Source of the DNA: Roseobacter litoralis Och 149
Lineage (GTDB): Bacteria; Pseudomonadota; Alphaproteobacteria; Rhodobacterales; Rhodobacteraceae
Length of the DNA stretch: 64,000 bases
NCBI RefSeq assembly: GCF_000154785.2
Contig: NC_015730.1
Coordinates: 2,852,001 to 2,916,000, forward strand
Direction: 5' to 3'
Positions 26,120 to 34,438 of the stretch are shown in pieces. A program made the translations under genes and the position numbers. The notes below the pieces were generated by a model. That model was not told the DNA's origin. It searched no databases and saw only the letters and a list, made by a program, of their open reading frames with translations. Numbering within the stretch: the first letter of the stretch is position 1; every line of letters begins with the position of its first letter.

Positions 26120-27344
26120 CTTTTCGGACCGGGCTGGCCCCCTGCCCTTGCAGAATTGACCGGACGTGCGGCTCCATAACCCGGGCAACCTCAGCAAAGA
26201 CAGGAACAGCCACCGAGTTGCCGAACTGTTTATAGGCCTGGGTATCTGAGACAGGGATCCGGAAATCTTCCGGATAGCCCATCAGTCGGGCACATTCGCG
26301 CGGGGTCAGGCGGCGCGGATTGTTGCCTTCGCCGCGGCTTACGAGGATTTCCGAACCATCCTTGTAGTACCGGGCAGACAAGGTGCGGGCGATGCTGTCG
26401 CCATCCACCAGCCCGAAGCCAAACCCGTTTCCCTTGGCTTTGTGCTTCGCCGCATAGTCCTGCAGGTATTTCCAGAGCTTGTCAGACAGGGTGTATTTGC
26501 CGCTGACGGCAGCGTCATTGCCGAGGGTGAAATGGCTCTCTGGGTTCTCATTCCCGTTCTCCGGGTGCAGGATGTCCCGCATGCGGCGCTCCCGGTGGGG
26601 TGGCAATATAACATCATCAAAACTGAACGGCACGTCTTCGCGGAAGCCCACAATGACGATCCGTTCGCGGTGCTGAGGCACGAAATGCGCGGCATCAATG
26701 ACGCGTGGCTCCGGCACATAGTAGCCAAGCTCATCCCGCAGCTTACGCATGATGACCTGGAACGTACGGCCTTTGTCATGACTGCGCAGGTTCTTCACAT
26801 TCTCAAGCATGAAGGCGGCTGGGCGGTGATGTTTGAGGATCCGCAGCACATCAAAAAACAGCGTGCCCTGGGTCTCATCATTAAAGCCATGAGCGCGGCC
26901 AAGGGCGTTCTTTTTCGATACCCCTGCAATTGAAAACGGCTGACAGGGAAAGCCCGCGACCAGCACGTCATGTTCGGGAAGCTCTTCGGCGTCGATTTCA
27001 GTTATGTCCCCGGCAATCGGGCGGTTGTCCGGGAAATTGGCATCATAGGTCTGCTGGGCGAACCGATCCCATTCTGAGGTGAACACGCAACGCCCGCCTG
27101 CGCTCTCCATAGCTTTGCGCAGCCCGCCAATCCCCGCGAACAGATCGATAAAGGAAAACGCCGCATCGGAAGTCTCCGGCTGACGCGCATCGACTTCCAT
27201 ACGAAGAAGGTTCATTACACCTTCGCGCGGGGTTTCCTCACCACGTTTCCAGCGGTAGATATGCCCTTCAGAATAGCCGAGAATCTTTGCAGCTTCGGCG
27301 ACTGAATGCCCTGTTTTCTGTAACAGTAGTTCGAATTCGGTCAT
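26112..27344 (-). CDS. dcm: DNA (cytosine-5) methyltransferase, Dcm type, with N-terminal HTH
   Basis: A 410-residue C5-cytosine methyltransferase. Residues 1-50 form a helix-turn-helix ([20 protein letters not shown]). The catalytic motifs are in order: motif [21 protein letters not shown] (SAM), motif [17 protein letters not shown] with nucleophile Cys, motif [11 protein letters not shown], motif [16 protein letters not shown], and motif [14 protein letters not shown]. Dcm-like members methylate the inner C of CCWGG; the HTH-Dcm arrangement resembles type II enzymes that also control their own operon. Start 27344 has GGAGGG eight bases upstream. Together with the MvaI-like restriction gene and vsr it forms a CCWGG-type restriction-modification-repair unit. 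Confidence 0.9.
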   Translation of the reverse strand: MTEFELLLQKTGHSVAEAAKILGYSEGHIYRWKRGEETPREGVMNLLRMEVDARQPETSDAAFSFIDLFAGIGGLRKAMESAGGRCVFTSEWDRFAQQTYDANFPDNRPIAGDITEIDAEELPEHDVLVAGFPCQPFSIAGVSKKNALGRAHGFNDETQGTLFFDVLRILKHHRPAAFMLENVKNLRSHDKGRTFQVIMRKLRDELGYYVPEPRVIDAAHFVPQHRERIVIVGFREDVPFSFDDVILPPHRERRMRDILHPENGNENPESHFTLGNDAAVSGKYTLSDKLWKYLQDYAAKHKAKGNGFGFGLVDGDSIARTLSARYYKDGSEILVSRGEGNNPRRLTPRECARLMGYPEDFRIPVSDTQAYKQFGNSVAVPVFAEVARVMEPHVRSILQGQGASPVRKVG

Positions 27345-27521
27345 TCTGCGCGCCCTCCGGTACCGCGACTTAATTTCGCGGGGAATTTTTTTGTCACTAT
27401 GGCGACGCGATTCCCGGGAAGCAAGAACATTCAGCAAACATTTGGATGAATTTCGCGTTAATGAGCCCCGGAACCGAGATCCGACTGGACTTCATTTTCA
27501 AACGAAGCGTCAGTCGGAGCC

Positions 27522-27737
27522 ATGGAAAACGACCCGAAAGATACAGTTCAGCGCCTGTTTGCGGAAGTGACGGCCCAGCTTGAAGACGCAGCGATGGCGG
27601 CGCTGAAAGGGCAGTCGCCCTGGATCGACGCGAATAAGGCGCGCGCGGCTGCGACAGCGATCCGCGACAATCTGGCAGAAGTTGACCGGAAACTGGATGC
27701 AGCAGAGATGATCGCGGCACGGTATCTACAAGATTAG
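27522..27737 (+). CDS. small hypothetical protein, phage-associated
   Basis: A 71-residue acidic helical protein (DPKDTVQRLFAEVTAQLEDA, KARAAATAIRDNLAEVDRKL, DAAEMIAARYLQ), probably an all-alpha coiled-coil-like fold. I do not recognise the family. It lies alone between the divergent dcm gene and the convergent terminase gene in the phage-derived part of the island. Weak GGAG before the ATG with short spacing. Coding is likely but the role is unknown. Confidence 0.55.
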   Translation: MENDPKDTVQRLFAEVTAQLEDAAMAALKGQSPWIDANKARAAATAIRDNLAEVDRKLDAAEMIAARYLQD

Positions 27738-27752
27738 CCGGGAAAGCCATCT

Positions 27753-29186
27753 TTACTCTTCCAGAAAGATCAGCTGCGGCGCGATCATCCCGACGCGGGC
27801 GCGGCGTGGCGATCGCCATGCCAGAAGTTGTGTCAGGGCATCCACCTGATCGTCGTGGCGCAGGTTGGGAAAGCCGAGCAGTTCGCGTTCGAAACCGGCA
27901 AGCCAGGACGCATCTTCGGGCAGCAGCAGATCGCCTGCCTCAATCCGGTGCGTCTGGGCCGAAAACCGGGTTTCCTTGTCGCCATCGGGTTTTCGCGCAA
28001 CCGGGGTCGGCACCCCGCGGGGAGCTTCATGGCGCAGAACCTGGATCAGCTCCGCCCCGCTCGCCGCATCCTCAATCAGCAGCATATCCGTCTGCCATGA
28101 AAGCGCCAGGCCAATTGCACGGCGCTTCAGGTCGGGGAACTGCAGCTTACGGCGAAAGACATCAAGCACGAACACTTCGTTCTTCCGGACGAGCGCTGTG
28201 GTACAAACCGAGAAATCATTGAACACACCGTCTTTGCTGGCTGTATCCCAGCTCTGAACGATCAGATCACCCGGCTGGCGTTCCGGCATTTCCTTGTACC
28301 GCCTGAACCACTCCCGCTTCACATGCAGACCTTCGGCCGGGACCGGCGATTGCTGATACTGGGCCGAGAACGTCGCGGACCCCATCACAGCTTTCAGCGC
28401 ATTCAGGCGCTCCACATCTTCACGCTCCGGATGCAGCGCATCGCCGGCGCGCCGTTCGTGCACACGACCGCCGCCCAGCGGCACGCGTTCACTGGTTTCC
28501 GCGATCGCCTGCAGGCTCAGATGATCCCAGCCGCCGGCCTCCAGCAGATGCCCGGTCAGATCTTCCTCATGCAGGCGCTGCATCACCAGCAGGATCGCAC
28601 CCTTCGATTTGTCGTTCAGGCGCGATGACAGCGTATTCGCATACCAGTGGATAACCTTACGTCGTGCAGTCTCCGACATGGCCTCATCGGGTTTGATCGG
28701 GTCATCGATGATGATGATGTCACCGCCACGCCCGGTCAGCGTGCCGCCCACTGAAGTGGAAAGACGTCCGCCGCCTTTTGTGGTCGCGAAGTCCATTTCG
28801 GCCCCGCCGCCGCGCTTCAGGCGGGTGTCCGGAAAAACGCGGCAGTACCAGTCTGTCTGCATGATCGCACGGCAGTCTCCGGCATGTTTCTGCGCCAGTT
28901 CACCCGAATAGCTGACGCAGACGAATTTCAGTCCGGGATCACGGCCGAGCCGCCAGGCAACCCAGGCGACCGAAATCGTGATAGACTTCAGGTAGCGGGG
29001 CGGCATGGTCACGATCAGGCGTGTTGAATCGCCGCACTCAACCCTGGCCAGCTGGTGCCCGATGGCATCGTGGTGCCAGTTCGGCACAAAGTGATCGCCC
29101 CCCGAGGCCGTTGAGAACGCCTTTGACAGAAACGCGATGAAATCTTCCCGCAGGACAGCGTCGAAGAGTGCCTGGCGGTCAGTCAT
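27753..29186 (-). CDS. terL: phage terminase large subunit
   Basis: A 477-residue terminase large subunit, the DNA-packaging motor and nuclease of tailed phages. The ATPase half has the Walker A-like LIVTMPPRYLKSITISVAW, Walker B DIIIIDDPIKPDEAM, and the coupling segment LLVMQRLHEEDLTGHLLE. The nuclease half has VQSWDTASKDGVFNDFSV with the first metal Asp, MLLIEDAASGAELIQ, and the final Asp in LRHDDQVDALTQLLAW. The motifs are intact and the length is normal for the psiM2/TIGR01630-like group. Start 29186 overlaps the DUF5681 stop by eight bases. No capsid, portal or tail genes follow: downstream lies the convergent small gene and dcm, so this is a packaging gene without its head genes. Confidence 0.9.
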   Translation of the reverse strand: MTDRQALFDAVLREDFIAFLSKAFSTASGGDHFVPNWHHDAIGHQLARVECGDSTRLIVTMPPRYLKSITISVAWVAWRLGRDPGLKFVCVSYSGELAQKHAGDCRAIMQTDWYCRVFPDTRLKRGGGAEMDFATTKGGGRLSTSVGGTLTGRGGDIIIIDDPIKPDEAMSETARRKVIHWYANTLSSRLNDKSKGAILLVMQRLHEEDLTGHLLEAGGWDHLSLQAIAETSERVPLGGGRVHERRAGDALHPEREDVERLNALKAVMGSATFSAQYQQSPVPAEGLHVKREWFRRYKEMPERQPGDLIVQSWDTASKDGVFNDFSVCTTALVRKNEVFVLDVFRRKLQFPDLKRRAIGLALSWQTDMLLIEDAASGAELIQVLRHEAPRGVPTPVARKPDGDKETRFSAQTHRIEAGDLLLPEDASWLAGFERELLGFPNLRHDDQVDALTQLLAWRSPRRARVGMIAPQLIFLEE

Positions 29187-29574
29187 TGCGCGGGCTCCCG
29201 CCCTGCCGTTCCATGAACTGCTTAAGGATGGCGTCATCCTCCGGCGAAAGCCGGGACGCACTGACCGGCACCTCATCCTCCGGCCCCAGCAGAGAAATCG
29301 CCAGTTCCGCCAGCTTGCTGATTGCGCGCATATCGCCCTTTACGGCTTTCGCAGTCAGCTGTTTCACCATCAGCTGCTGCTTGGTCAGTTTGCGGGTCCG
29401 GCCATTCTCCGTGATCGTGACACGCTCGCCGAGCTCTGCTTTCAGATCGGTTTTCAGCCCGCGCGCGCCTTTCGGCCGGCCGCGCGGATTACCCGATTTC
29501 CCCTTCTGAAACTGCCCGCTTTTTGGAGGTTTGCCGTAGCCGACCTTGTAGCTGTCTTTATCTGATCCGCTCAT
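29179..29574 (-). CDS. DUF5681 domain protein (phage-associated, possible small-terminase role)
   Basis: A 131-residue basic protein with the DUF5681 signature KVGYGKPPKSGQFQKGKSGN followed by PRGRPKGARG, then a helical C-terminal half. DUF5681 genes sit directly before terminase large subunit genes in many alphaproteobacterial prophages, so a role in DNA recognition before packaging is possible but is inferred from position only. The stop overlaps the terL start and its ATG overlaps the preceding methylase stop by four bases. Translation of methylase, DUF5681 and TerL is therefore coupled. Confidence 0.83.
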   Translation of the reverse strand: MSGSDKDSYKVGYGKPPKSGQFQKGKSGNPRGRPKGARGLKTDLKAELGERVTITENGRTRKLTKQQLMVKQLTAKAVKGDMRAISKLAELAISLLGPEDEVPVSASRLSPEDDAILKQFMERQGGSPRND

Positions 29575-30899
29575 GTGTCCTCTCCGCGTCCGGTACTGAG
29601 TGCCGCAAAGCTTTCAAAGCTCTCCGCATGGACTGCCGTTTCGCCGGTTGCGTCCTGCAGGCGGCGAACGATCAGATCTGCATAATGCGGGTCGATTTCC
29701 ATGCCGACCCCGATCCGTCCGGTCTTTGCGGCCGCAAGCAGGGTTGTACCGGATCCGGCAAAAGCATCGGCAACGATCCCGCCGCGCTCCGAACAGTCCA
29801 AGATCGCATCCGCCACCATGTCGACCGGCTTGACTGTCGGATGGGCCTTCAGATCGTCCATGCGACCGGCACGGAAGGTGTTGGCGCCCGCATATGTCCA
29901 CAGGTTGGACCGGTGCCGGCCTTTGTCGCCCAGACCAAAATTGTTGATGTGAGGAGCCGTGCCGCTCTTGAAGGCAAAGACCAGCTCATGCTGAGACCGG
30001 TAAAAACTGCCCATCCCCGCATTGGTCTTGGCCCAGATGCACAGGTTTTTCAGCTCAGGATAGATGCCCTCGGCCGCGTCGAGCACTTCCCGCATGTGCC
30101 GCCAGTCCATACAGACAAAATGAACAGAGCCATCCGCGCTGAAGGCCGCCAGATTCCGGAAGGATCCGCGCAGAAAGTCCGTGAAGGCGTCCTGCGACAT
30201 CTCGCCTGACGCCATGGCGAACTCGCGGTGCTTCACCGCGCCCAGCCCGGACACATGACCCGCGATCGGGACATTGTAGGGTGGGTCCACAAAGATCATC
30301 TGCGCTTTGTCCTGATCCATGAGCGCCCGCCAGTCGGCGGGGTTCAGCGCGTCGCCGCAGAGCAATCGGTGCTTCCCGATGAGCCAGAGATCACCGGGGC
30401 GGCTGACCGGCGGCCGATCGGTTTCCGGCAGCGGCACGGGTTCAGGCTCAGGCGCCGTTTCCGGCGCGAGCAGCACATCGATCTCGCCGGTTTCAAACCC
30501 GGTCAGCTCGATGTCGAAATCAATACTGAGGTCCAGCAGACCCTGCAGTTCGATCTTCAGCAGATCACTGTCCCAGCCGGCATTTTCTGCGAGCTTGTTG
30601 TCAGTGATAATGTAGGCCCGCTTCTGAGCCTCGCTCATGTGCTCCAGCCGCAGGACAGGAACGTCCGTTATTCCGAGCAGCTTTGCCGCTGCGATGCGGC
30701 CATGGCCCGCAATGACACCACCTCCCGCGTCGATCAGAACCGGATTGGTCCAGCCGAACTCCCTAATACTGTCGGCGATCTGCCGGATCTGCTTTTTCGA
30801 ATGCGTGCGGGGATTGTTAGCGTAGGGATTCAGGTCGCCCACGGGCCTCATTGTCATATCACCCGGATCGGGCAGCGTGAATGTCTCTTGTCTGGTCAT
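29571..30899 (-). CDS. ParB-like nuclease-domain + N4/N6-adenine DNA methyltransferase fusion
   Basis: A 442-residue fusion common on phages and islands. Residues about 15-115 are a ParB/sulfiredoxin-like domain (NPRTHSKKQIRQIADSIREF, GWTNPVLIDAGGGVIAGHGR, IAAAKLLG). Residues about 170-425 are a beta-class amino methyltransferase: the catalytic motif IV MIFVDPPYNVPIAG comes before motif I IVADAFAGSGTTLLAA, and IGVGMEIDPHYADLIVRRLQ follows. It would methylate adenine or cytosine N4 in DNA, protecting phage DNA or changing gene expression. AAAGGAA lies before the ATG at 30899. Intact. Confidence 0.9.
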   Translation of the reverse strand: MTRQETFTLPDPGDMTMRPVGDLNPYANNPRTHSKKQIRQIADSIREFGWTNPVLIDAGGGVIAGHGRIAAAKLLGITDVPVLRLEHMSEAQKRAYIITDNKLAENAGWDSDLLKIELQGLLDLSIDFDIELTGFETGEIDVLLAPETAPEPEPVPLPETDRPPVSRPGDLWLIGKHRLLCGDALNPADWRALMDQDKAQMIFVDPPYNVPIAGHVSGLGAVKHREFAMASGEMSQDAFTDFLRGSFRNLAAFSADGSVHFVCMDWRHMREVLDAAEGIYPELKNLCIWAKTNAGMGSFYRSQHELVFAFKSGTAPHINNFGLGDKGRHRSNLWTYAGANTFRAGRMDDLKAHPTVKPVDMVADAILDCSERGGIVADAFAGSGTTLLAAAKTGRIGVGMEIDPHYADLIVRRLQDATGETAVHAESFESFAALSTGRGEDT

Positions 30900-31069
30900 G
30901 ACGTTTCCTTTGCTGATGTGCGCTTGCGCGCGGTTCAGAACTGCCCGGACGGGTCCATAGGCAGCTCACAGCATCGGAATCTCATACAGCCGGCACAAAG
31001 TAACCTGGCATTACGTCGGGCGGCCCGATGGATTAACTATCTGGTAGTAAATGACTTCTGTTCAGGAAG

Positions 31070-31285
31070 TCAGCTCTCGGAGTCGTCGAGCAGCCGTGCG
31101 GCGGGCACCTTCAGAGCTTCCGCAATTCGCTCAAGCACAACAACCGTCGGATTGCGAACACCCCGCTCAACGCCGCTGACATATGTCCGGTGTAAACCAC
31201 ATTCGAGCGCAAGCCCCTCTTGCGAGAAGCCTGCTTGCTTGCGGTATTTCTTCAGATTACGGCCAACCCGCTGACGAACATCCAT
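31070..31285 (-). CDS. XRE-family HTH regulator (controller-protein-like)
   Basis: A 71-residue single-domain helix-turn-helix protein: RVGRNLKKYRKQAGFSQEGL, ALECGLHRTYVSGVERGVRN, PTVVVLERIAEALKVPAARL. Size and sequence match the controller (C) proteins of restriction-modification systems and small phage repressors. It is divergent from the PD-(D/E)xK-like gene starting at 31398, and the 112-base spacer holds an inverted repeat. The likely role is to time expression of that neighbour or of the methylase at 29571-30899. Confidence 0.83.
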   Translation of the reverse strand: MDVRQRVGRNLKKYRKQAGFSQEGLALECGLHRTYVSGVERGVRNPTVVVLERIAEALKVPAARLLDDSES

Positions 31286-31329
31286 TCGATGTATGGGTCA
31301 TGGATGTTGCCTTTTAATCTACAGACTAT

Positions 31330-31345
31330 AAGTATCATTTTACTT
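31330..31345. promoter_or_regulatory. inverted repeat AAGTA-N6-TACTT between XRE gene and nuclease-like gene
   Basis: Perfect 5-base arms AAGTA and TACTT separated by six bases, in the only shared intergenic region of the XRE/nuclease pair; flanking GACT motifs occur on both sides (GACTATAAGTA and TACTTGACT), reminiscent of C-protein operators. The TTGACT at 31343-31349 could also be a -35 box for the plus-strand gene. Short, so modest confidence. Confidence 0.45.
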
Positions 31346-31397
31346 GACTGGCAGGGCGCGGGAAGCGGTACTGCGCGCGGGAGATAAGGAGAACAGC

Positions 31398-31925
31398 ATG
31401 CTTGATGACATCCATAACGCGGCCTCCAGCCTGCGGGAACAATATCTTGAATACGCCCTCATGGGAGTCCTCTGTCAGGAAATGTGGAAGCGCGGCGTGG
31501 AAATGGACATCCTGCGCAGCCACACAGATCGCAGTGGCTATGACATCCTGCTGGAGGCAAACGGTATCCAGCGTCATGTTCAGCTGAAATCAAGTTTCGT
31601 CGGCGCAAAGACCAGCCGGCAGAAGATCAATGTGAAGCTCGCCGAGAAACCGTCAGGCTGTGTTATCTGGGTCTGGTTCGACCCCGCTACTCTGGAGCTG
31701 GTTCACTACCTTTGGTTTGGTGCCGAACCCGGGCAACCGGTGCCCGATCTGGGCGAACGGATCGGGAAACACTCTAAAGGAAATGCCGAGGGCTACAAGG
31801 CCGAGAGGTCGGATATACGGATCCTGAACAAGGGACAGTTTGATGCGGCCGGGTCAGCCAGCTGTCTGGCTAATCATTTGTTCGGGAAAGCCCCGGCATG
31901 CTCGAAGAGTGACAACACAGCGTGA
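31398..31925 (+). CDS. PD-(D/E)xK nuclease-like protein paired with XRE regulator
   Basis: A 175-residue protein I cannot place in a named family. Its middle, DRSGYDILLEANGIQRHVQL followed by KSS, has the spacing of a PD-(D/E)xK nuclease core (Asp, about ten residues, then Gln-x-Lys), as found in restriction and Holliday-junction nucleases. It starts at ATG 31398 after AGGAG; upstream open frame lacks a site. The C-terminal third (DLGERIGKHSKGNAEGYKAE) is charged. Divergent from a C-protein-like XRE gene and near a methylase, it may be the nuclease of a small restriction system. Alternative: an antitoxin-like or host-takeover phage protein. Confidence 0.6.
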   Translation: MLDDIHNAASSLREQYLEYALMGVLCQEMWKRGVEMDILRSHTDRSGYDILLEANGIQRHVQLKSSFVGAKTSRQKINVKLAEKPSGCVIWVWFDPATLELVHYLWFGAEPGQPVPDLGERIGKHSKGNAEGYKAERSDIRILNKGQFDAAGSASCLANHLFGKAPACSKSDNTA

Positions 31926-31950
31926 AAAGGCAAACCGGATTCCTGCTTCT

Positions 31951-32258
31951 TCAGATTGCCTCAAGCACGGGCGGTCCTTTTAGCGTAATAGGGGGTTCGG
32001 CTAGGACTTCGCCTTCCATCACGCAGTTCACGGCGACGCACGCAACCTCGGGCTTCCAAGGCAGTTGGATGACTAAAGATGGGTCGGGCACGGCCAGCAA
32101 ATCAGCGTGGGCCGGGTTCATATCCAGCCATGTGGCAAATCCGGCAAAGCCAGCGCCGGGACTAGCTTTGGGTGTTGGCCGCCGAACAGGTCCGTAAAGG
32201 CAATCATGAAGTATTTGACGGCATTATCATTAGCGAATGTGGTGAAATCAGTGGCCAC
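31951..32258 (-). pseudogene. N-terminal remnant of type III glutamine synthetase (GlnT-like), frameshifted
   Basis: Minus-strand translation gives AVKYFMIAFTDLFGG and PKLVPA, then, after a jump in frame, PGAGFAGFATWLDMNPAHAD, LLAVPDPSLVIQLPWKPEVA and VAVNCVMEGEVLAEPP, ending in a stop. These are the successive N-terminal blocks of GlnT/type III-like glutamine synthetases; roughly ten residues are missing between LVPA and GAGFAGF and the frame is changed there. Only the first ~100 residues remain; the ATP and glutamate sites are gone. It follows two choline-kinase-like genes on the same strand. The rest was probably lost when the island arrived at its 3' side. Confidence 0.8.
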
Positions 32259-32380
32259 GCGGTCCGGTCCCCGTGATCAGCCCCGCATGGGCCTGAACGG
32301 CTGGTCGAGTTTCCGATCCGCTATTTGTCGGTCATCTGCTGTCCGTAACAGAAATCCTGAGCCGGTCCATGTTTTACAAT

Positions 32381-33304
32381 CTATAGTGCCCGCAACCAAT
32401 CATCCCACCTGGGATCATTGAACACCATACGGGCCCGTGCGTATTTCCAAATGCCATATTTCTGATAGTCAAAATCCCAAGATTGCAGCTGACGTTGTTG
32501 GACAGCCCAAGACCCCCACTTCATGTCAGCCAGTGCCCGACCGACGGTGACACGGGCAACGATATCCATGCTGGCATGCCCATAATATCGCTCCACCATC
32601 TCAAGCGAGGTCTTTTCATCAATAAACATCTCGCCCAAGAACATACCCAGTTCATACGCCCGCTCATTGTTGGAGGCGTATTCAAAATCGATCATTTTCA
32701 TGTCGGTCAGGATGCCTTGCTTTTCAGACACCATAAAGTTGCCGGGCATCGGGTCGTTATGACAGGGCACAAGATCAAGACCCGCCGCCAGAAAAGCAGA
32801 TTTGGATTTCATGTATTGCTTCATCAGCCAGTCGATATCGACCGGATAGATGGCACCAAGCGATTGGCCCTGTTCGATATGTTCATCGATCATGTCAAAG
32901 CAGGTTTTGGTTTCCGAAAGGGGCTGGCCGGAATGAAAAATCTTGTAAAGGTCCACCACGCTCTCGAGATAGACCCTATGCGCATAGTCCGCATTGGTTG
33001 AGGCCCTATAACCCAGCAGAAACTCAGCGACCTCAAGCCCGGTTTTCTTGTCGAAATGAAGCACCCGAGGGCCTATGCCCATAGCATGCGCCTGAACGGA
33101 CGCATCGTTGGATGCGTCACGATTGATAAAGCTGTCGGTCCCAGAGCCGAAAACCTTCATAAAGTGTTTCTTGCCATCTTTGATAGCGACGAAATTGGCA
33201 TTTGTGACACCGCCGTCCAGCGGTGCGACGTCAACTTCATCCCATGACCAACCCGGAACCGAATTGACCGCATTGCGAAGCTGTTCTTCTAAAGTGCTGG
33301 ACAT
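32381..33304 (-). CDS. choline/ethanolamine kinase-like phosphotransferase
   Basis: A 307-residue APH/choline kinase fold protein. The catalytic Brenner motif is LVPCHNDPMPGNFM (Asp and Asn) and the metal-binding DFG-like site is KMIDFEYASNNERAYELG; both are intact, with the N-lobe Lys in HFMKVFG. It would transfer phosphate from ATP to a small alcohol such as choline, ethanolamine or a related hydroxyl compound. It is immediately followed (123 bases) by the GlnT-like remnant and preceded by a second phosphotransferase nine bases away, so it was part of a small-molecule kinase/glutamine synthetase operon now truncated. Confidence 0.87.
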   Translation of the reverse strand: MSSTLEEQLRNAVNSVPGWSWDEVDVAPLDGGVTNANFVAIKDGKKHFMKVFGSGTDSFINRDASNDASVQAHAMGIGPRVLHFDKKTGLEVAEFLLGYRASTNADYAHRVYLESVVDLYKIFHSGQPLSETKTCFDMIDEHIEQGQSLGAIYPVDIDWLMKQYMKSKSAFLAAGLDLVPCHNDPMPGNFMVSEKQGILTDMKMIDFEYASNNERAYELGMFLGEMFIDEKTSLEMVERYYGHASMDIVARVTVGRALADMKWGSWAVQQRQLQSWDFDYQKYGIWKYARARMVFNDPRWDDWLRAL

Positions 33305-33313
33305 ACCCTACCC

Positions 33314-34252
33314 CTAGGCTGCGACCCGAATGCGATCATTTGCATCCGAGCTTTTGAGGCGCGCTTCGAGGCGCAGGAAACGCCACGCCGCGTATTTTGA
33401 GAATTCCAGGTGGCTGCGGGCCGATTTTGCGCCCATCAGCGCACCGATCAACCCCCAACGCAAATCGTCTGCCAGACCGTAAAGCATCGCCCGCTGAAAC
33501 AGCCCCTCGTCAAAAGACCCATGCCACTCTTCAAACCCGGCACGCGCATCCAGATCGTTTTCGAAAAACTCCACGAGGTGACAGCCGATATCCTCGAACG
33601 GATCGCAGTCTCCGGCCAAATCAAAGTCAATAAGCCTGACCGAGGTATCTCCGCCCACCATATAGTTGGCCGTGTTGCCATCCCGGTGACATGGAACGCG
33701 ATCCTGACCTGCGCTAGCTATCTTGTGCCGAGCGTCTGCAAAGAAGCTGACGAATACCCCAAGGTCACGGTGGGTGGCGACAGAGCTTTCGCGCACCATC
33801 GAAACGAATGTGTCGATCTCATCAAAAATGCTAACAGGCTTGCCAATCGGCGTCAGGCTTTGAAACGCTTTCTTCGCCTCAATCACGGCGGTTCGGGTGT
33901 GGGCATTCACAACATCCTGTAACCCTCCAGATCGCCAGGGCGGTGCTAGTTCTTCGAACGCAATGATCCCATGAGATGCCCACATGCCGGTCACGGACGG
34001 GCCGATTCCTGCGTCGCCAGCCATTGCTGCGGCCCGCATGGATGCGGCGACATCAACGTAAAACGCGGTGTCGGGGTGATAATGTTTCAGAATGACCGAT
34101 CCTGTTGGGGAAGAGGCTCGCCACATGTCTCCTTCGACGCCGCGCCAGGCGGGCGATGCCAGAACGGTCAGAGGATTGTCCATCGTTGCAGGAGCCTCTC
34201 CCAAATACGCGGTGGCGCAAAACAGCGCTGCGTCTTGCCTGCTTGAACTCAT
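33314..34252 (-). CDS. APH/choline-kinase family phosphotransferase
   Basis: A 312-residue phosphotransferase related to but divergent from its neighbour. The catalytic loop is RVPCHRDGNTANYMV (HRDxxxxN) and the metal site is RLIDFDLAGDCDPFEDIG. Start at 34252 chosen for GGAG eight bases upstream; eight more residues would be encoded from 34276. Substrate unknown. The two tandem kinases with different Brenner motifs may act on two related alcohols, or one may be regulatory. Nine bases separate it from the choline-kinase-like gene. Confidence 0.82.
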   Translation of the reverse strand: MSSSRQDAALFCATAYLGEAPATMDNPLTVLASPAWRGVEGDMWRASSPTGSVILKHYHPDTAFYVDVAASMRAAAMAGDAGIGPSVTGMWASHGIIAFEELAPPWRSGGLQDVVNAHTRTAVIEAKKAFQSLTPIGKPVSIFDEIDTFVSMVRESSVATHRDLGVFVSFFADARHKIASAGQDRVPCHRDGNTANYMVGGDTSVRLIDFDLAGDCDPFEDIGCHLVEFFENDLDARAGFEEWHGSFDEGLFQRAMLYGLADDLRWGLIGALMGAKSARSHLEFSKYAAWRFLRLEARLKSSDANDRIRVAA

Positions 34253-34438
34253 TCTCGCGCTCCTTTTTTGAACCAAACGATCTGTCTCTGGCGCCTGACA
34301 GGTCAGAAATCAGCCTAAGGAAACGTGCAAAAGCAACAAAAGGAGAAGTGAACAAACCTAGGCGAAAGGCACCTTTACCGAAGAATTCCGCCGCTACTGC
34401 CCATGTTTTGACCAGAATCCCGTGCACGTCGCACTGGG

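Noticed and set aside
31922..32197. 91-codon plus-strand open frame after the PD-(D/E)xK-like gene
   Set aside because: The opposite strand carries clear glutamine synthetase remnants; the plus frame has no site or homology and is a shadow.
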